From contig JADGJH010001113.1 of assembly GCA_027596945.1 (NCBI GenBank), positions 1-11,892 of the forward strand: 11,892 nt of DNA, read 5' to 3'. The notes beneath the pieces were generated by a model that searched no databases, had not been told where the DNA came from, and was given only the letters and a program-made list of their open reading frames with translations. This DNA comes from Physocladia obscura (lineage: Eukaryota; Chytridiomycota; Chytridiomycetes; Chytridiales; Chytriomycetaceae). Below are positions 9,132 through 11,892 of the stretch, piece after piece. The first letter of the stretch is position 1, and each line of letters starts with the position of its first letter. A program made the translations under genes and the position numbers.

Positions 9132-11068
9132 TTAATCCTCCAATGCAGGTGGCCAATCAAGATGAACATGCAAAACATCCAAAGTTTCAACAACAGCACT
9201 ATCAACACCCAAAAACTCCTTCAAGGATGGAACAGTTCGCCCCAAATCACTATGCATAAACTCTTTCACATACGTTCCTGCACTTGTTGTCAAATCAACC
9301 CGAACAAGATTATATTTCCGTTCACCAGACTCAGCATCAACACATCCGTCGTCTTCGGGTTTAATTTTAATTTCATGCACAATCTTGTTACGAACCATGT
9401 CAGAACGGGACTGCGTAACTCGTGTTGGTGTTTGTTGTTTAAGTTCAATGTCATGCATTTCGCTGATTTCTTGTAGCTTCGTAAGTGGAACTGGGTCGGA
9501 TAGACGGACGAGGGTTGAGTATGATTTTCTTTTCGTTGATGCAGAGTCTTTCAGAGTTTTTGTGTCATTCCTGATTATCGATCAGTGATAGAACCAAAAC
9601 AGACAATTAAAATGACAGATTATTCAAAAGATAAACCAAAATAACATACTTTTCTACCAGCTGCAGATCCATTACTCTCATTTTTCCTTGATATTCCTTG
9701 TTTATCTCGTTCTGAATTTCAGCAAGTTCATCGATGCTAGCGTCAAGTACTCGCGGGTTCACGATTTCCAAATAAAACGGCCGGCCTGAACCAAGCATCA
9801 ACACGTCTACGTCTTCACGGCCAGCGCTGGAAAACTTATGAGAATCTGCGCGAAAAAACGGATCGATGTGGCTTGCCAACAATTCTTCGACAGATTCAGC
9901 GGCCAATCTTTCACCCTTGTATTCCATCCGCGAGTTTGAAATAGTTCGATTATACTTGTTGTACCGTCCTTTATTTAATTTTTTTTAAAGGTATCTATAT
10001 TTATTGTAAAAATACCTGCAATCCACAAAGACGCATGCAAAAACTTGCACTCAGATGCAACACACTGCTCCTTCGAAATCAAATTCTGAACAGGTAAATA
10101 CCCCGCATCGCAAAACTCTTGCCATGACAACAGATTAGCAGCATTTGCAATATGGTTCCACGAGGCGCCCTCGATTCGAATAGGGTTCTTTTCATCGTCA
10201 CGCATTTTTCGGAAGGTTGAGCCTTCGCGAATACGTTTACGACGTTTGCGGATGTTCAGCTTACATTTGTTAATGTCGGCCATAAATTCGAATTCGGCGG
10301 CGGTAGATAGGTGGTCAAAGATTATGTCAAGTTGGAATCCGGAGGCAGGACTGAATGCCAGGGATGAGATTTTTGAGAATTCGGTAGCGATCAGGGAACG
10401 TAGGATCTCTTTGACTTCGATTTGGGATTTCTGGATGGTGAATGGAGTATTGTCTGTCGGGTCGATGTACGATACGGCTTCGGGTTCGTCGAAAATGGGT
10501 TGATTGGGAGGTGGACGCTTATTTAGATCGTATCGTTTGGGATTACGCAACGGAACAGATGCGTTGATTTCGTCGTCATGGTCGATGATTTCGTCCGATC
10601 GTTCCAACATTTCTGATTTGTCCGAAACAGATGCCAGCCGTTGAGCTAAAAGAGCAAAGACGCGTGCACGAAGAGCAAGTTGGACTGGTACCTTAACGGC
10701 TACCAAAAACGACGAAGCGGCGCGCACAGGAGTCGCATCCAGCGTTGCGTTGGCCTGCTGAGCCACACGCGCAACAGTTGTGCCGCAGTCAAGAAGGCCG
10801 AGACACGCCGGACAACTGTCGCCGCCCAATCCTCCGTTTCCCTGTTACCGATATCATCCCGTTACTCTTTCTTCTTCAAATGCATTGTTCTTACTCTGTG
10901 CGTGTGCTCCAGTCTGATCGCCGCTTCATACACACCAGCCTTGCGGACTCCCAGCAACCGCAAGACACATGCTAGACACACATGCGCTGCTGAAAGCCCT
11001 GTGCTAACAGCAGAGCTTTGCCCTCTCAGTTTGCTAATCACAAACTCTGACAACAATGCCTTCAACAT
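9132..11068 (-). CDS. PUS10: tRNA pseudouridine synthase Pus10, complete, four exons
   Basis: PUS10 isomerises uridine to pseudouridine in the TPsiC arm of tRNAs (positions 54/55 in archaea and animals), and the animal protein is also linked to microRNA processing. Exons are 11068-10895, 10841-10016, 9968-9650 and 9570-9132, with introns of 53, 47 and 79 nt, all GT-AG and in phase. The product is 585 residues (human 529). The start ATG has an in-frame stop upstream. Two CxxC pairs, Cys31/Cys34 (HVCLACVLRLLG) and Cys68/Cys71 (CPACLGLLD), match the N-terminal zinc site, and a THUMP-like region follows. The catalytic domain has FSSAGREDVDV and GSGRPFYLEIVNP; the Asp after Arg-Glu (about 386) is the likely nucleophile by analogy with the GRTD motif of TruA. 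The C-terminus has SAGTYVKEF, DLGRT and WPPALED. The spacing between the two Cys pairs is far shorter than in human. The first exons are more GC-rich than the rest. Confidence 0.95.
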
Positions 11069-11404
11069 TTCTTCAAACAAAAAAAACAAAAAGAATTACA
11101 TTTATAAAATGAAAGTTGTTACCACAGAGAGTTACTGTACAAAAACAAACAAAATTTCTAAAAACAAACCATGCATTAACTCTGTGGTGGAGTATAACAT
11201 AAAACCCAAAGTAAACCCTAACATCATTTTATTTCAATACACATACAGAAATAATAAGTTTATTCTCCAGACATAATAACATAACTTTCAAATTCTTGGT
11301 TTATTATTCACAAATAAACACAAACTAATAATAAAGTTATAAAGTCATTATCTAAATTATTTTATTCATAAAGAATAAAGAAATGACAAAGATGTTTTGT
11401 TTTC

Positions 11405-11425
11405 TTGCATGACCTAAACATGCAA
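11405..11425. repeat. Inverted repeat TTGCATG-acctaaa-CATGCAA
   Basis: Perfect 7-bp arms lie around a 7-nt spacer, about 340 bp upstream of the PUS10 start. The arms contain the TGCAT core shared with the palindromes at 11512 and 11788. Confidence 0.5.
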
Positions 11426-11492
11426 AGCCATAAATCAACTTACAGAACTGTTTCAGCTATAATTTCATTAATGGGGAACAGATCAAAGCAGT

Positions 11493-11525
11493 ACAATAAT
11501 ATTGTTTAACACATTATGCATAATG
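11493..11525. repeat. Two adjacent perfect palindromes (ACAATAATATTGT and CATTATGCATAATG)
   Basis: ACAATA-A-TATTGT (11493-11505) places two head-to-head SOX-like ACAAT half-sites 3 bp apart. CATTATGCATAATG (11512-11525) is a perfect 14-bp palindrome centred on ATGCAT, a POU/homeodomain-like core. They are 6 bp apart. In AT-rich DNA chance palindromes occur, so any function is inference. Confidence 0.45.
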
Positions 11526-11787
11526 GTAAATAATGCTGTAATTGTATCTGTAATCTTATGTCTGTATTGTAATCAAAAGAAAGAAAAACATAATTCTTTA
11601 CTTATTACAGAACACAATACATTTGATTGTCCTGACACAACAAAGCAACTTTGAGAATAATTATTATTACAACCAGTTAACAATAATAGTAGGCACTACA
11701 TTTATTGGAAGTTTTTCTTTCAAACATGATTCAGAAACCTTGACTAGGTGCAAGAGCTTGGCTTGCATAGTAGATCAGCAGGCTATT

Positions 11788-11801
11788 GGCATTTGCATGC
11801 C
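11788..11801. promoter_or_regulatory. Octamer ATTTGCAT inside the inverted repeat GGCAT-TTGC-ATGCC
   Basis: A perfect POU-type octamer (11791-11798) is embedded in a 5-bp inverted repeat, with an inverted CCAAT just upstream. Octamers serve as distal elements of small RNA and histone genes, but no such gene is visible beside it. Confidence 0.3.
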
Positions 11802-11892
11802 ATTAAGCCACAACATAGACCTGAACAGTTTAGAAATGAGAGCATGTTTGCTTTGAGATTGTGGTTAATCCTCAAAAACAAATATGAAAGAA

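Larger units (their letters stand above)
11069..11892. other. AT-rich region upstream of PUS10
   Basis: It should contain the PUS10 5' UTR and promoter, but no TATA box or other core element is distinctive. It holds several palindromes listed separately, a perfect ATTTGCAT octamer at 11791-11798, and an inverted CCAAT (ATTGG) at 11785-11789. An AATAAA on the minus strand near 11697-11703 could end a gene lying to the right, which cannot be tested here. No coding region can be supported. Confidence 0.5.

Noticed and set aside
10680..11276. 198-codon open frame on the plus strand
   Set aside because: It lies antisense to PUS10 exons 1 and 2 and runs through the intron between them. PUS10 motifs on the other strand are decisive, and the rest of the frame is low-complexity AT-rich sequence.
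11623..11856. 77-codon plus-strand open frame
   Set aside because: No recognisable motif, no coding-type composition and no splice support; most likely chance in AT-rich DNA.

Overview
This window is nuclear DNA from an invertebrate animal; the phylum cannot be fixed from the sequence. It is AT-rich. Its genes are cut by many very short GT-AG introns (44 to 114 nt), and the proteins are plainly metazoan: a 1309-residue RAD50 of almost human length, a nonmuscle/smooth-type myosin regulatory light chain, and an animal-type PUS10. There are no bacterial-type operons, no mobile-element coding sequence, no CRISPR array and no RNA gene I can support.

Layout from left to right. (1) Positions 1-482 hold the 3' end of a plus-strand gene, strikingly GC-rich to about 310, possibly ending in a membrane anchor. 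(2) Positions 483-2745 are mostly AT-rich intergenic DNA with several small inverted repeats and one weak candidate for a short spliced minus-strand gene (about 1000-1312). (3) Positions 2841-8004 (minus) are a complete RAD50 gene in 21 coding exons with every ATPase motif and the zinc hook intact. (4) Positions 8034-8793 (plus) are a complete four-exon myosin regulatory light chain gene whose proposed first coding exon is only the ATG; its start lies 29 bp from the RAD50 start, so the two form a very tight divergent pair. (5) Positions 9132-11068 (minus) are a complete four-exon PUS10 gene, convergent with the light chain gene, with interleaved polyadenylation signals between them. (6) Positions 11069-11892 are the PUS10 upstream region, AT-rich, with several palindromes, three of them built on TGCAT or ATGCAT.

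The three complete genes have unrelated jobs (DNA break repair, actomyosin contractility, pseudouridylation), so they are probably linked by genome compaction, not by shared function. All gene structures were built by hand from splice signals, phase continuity and remembered family motifs; no alignment was run.
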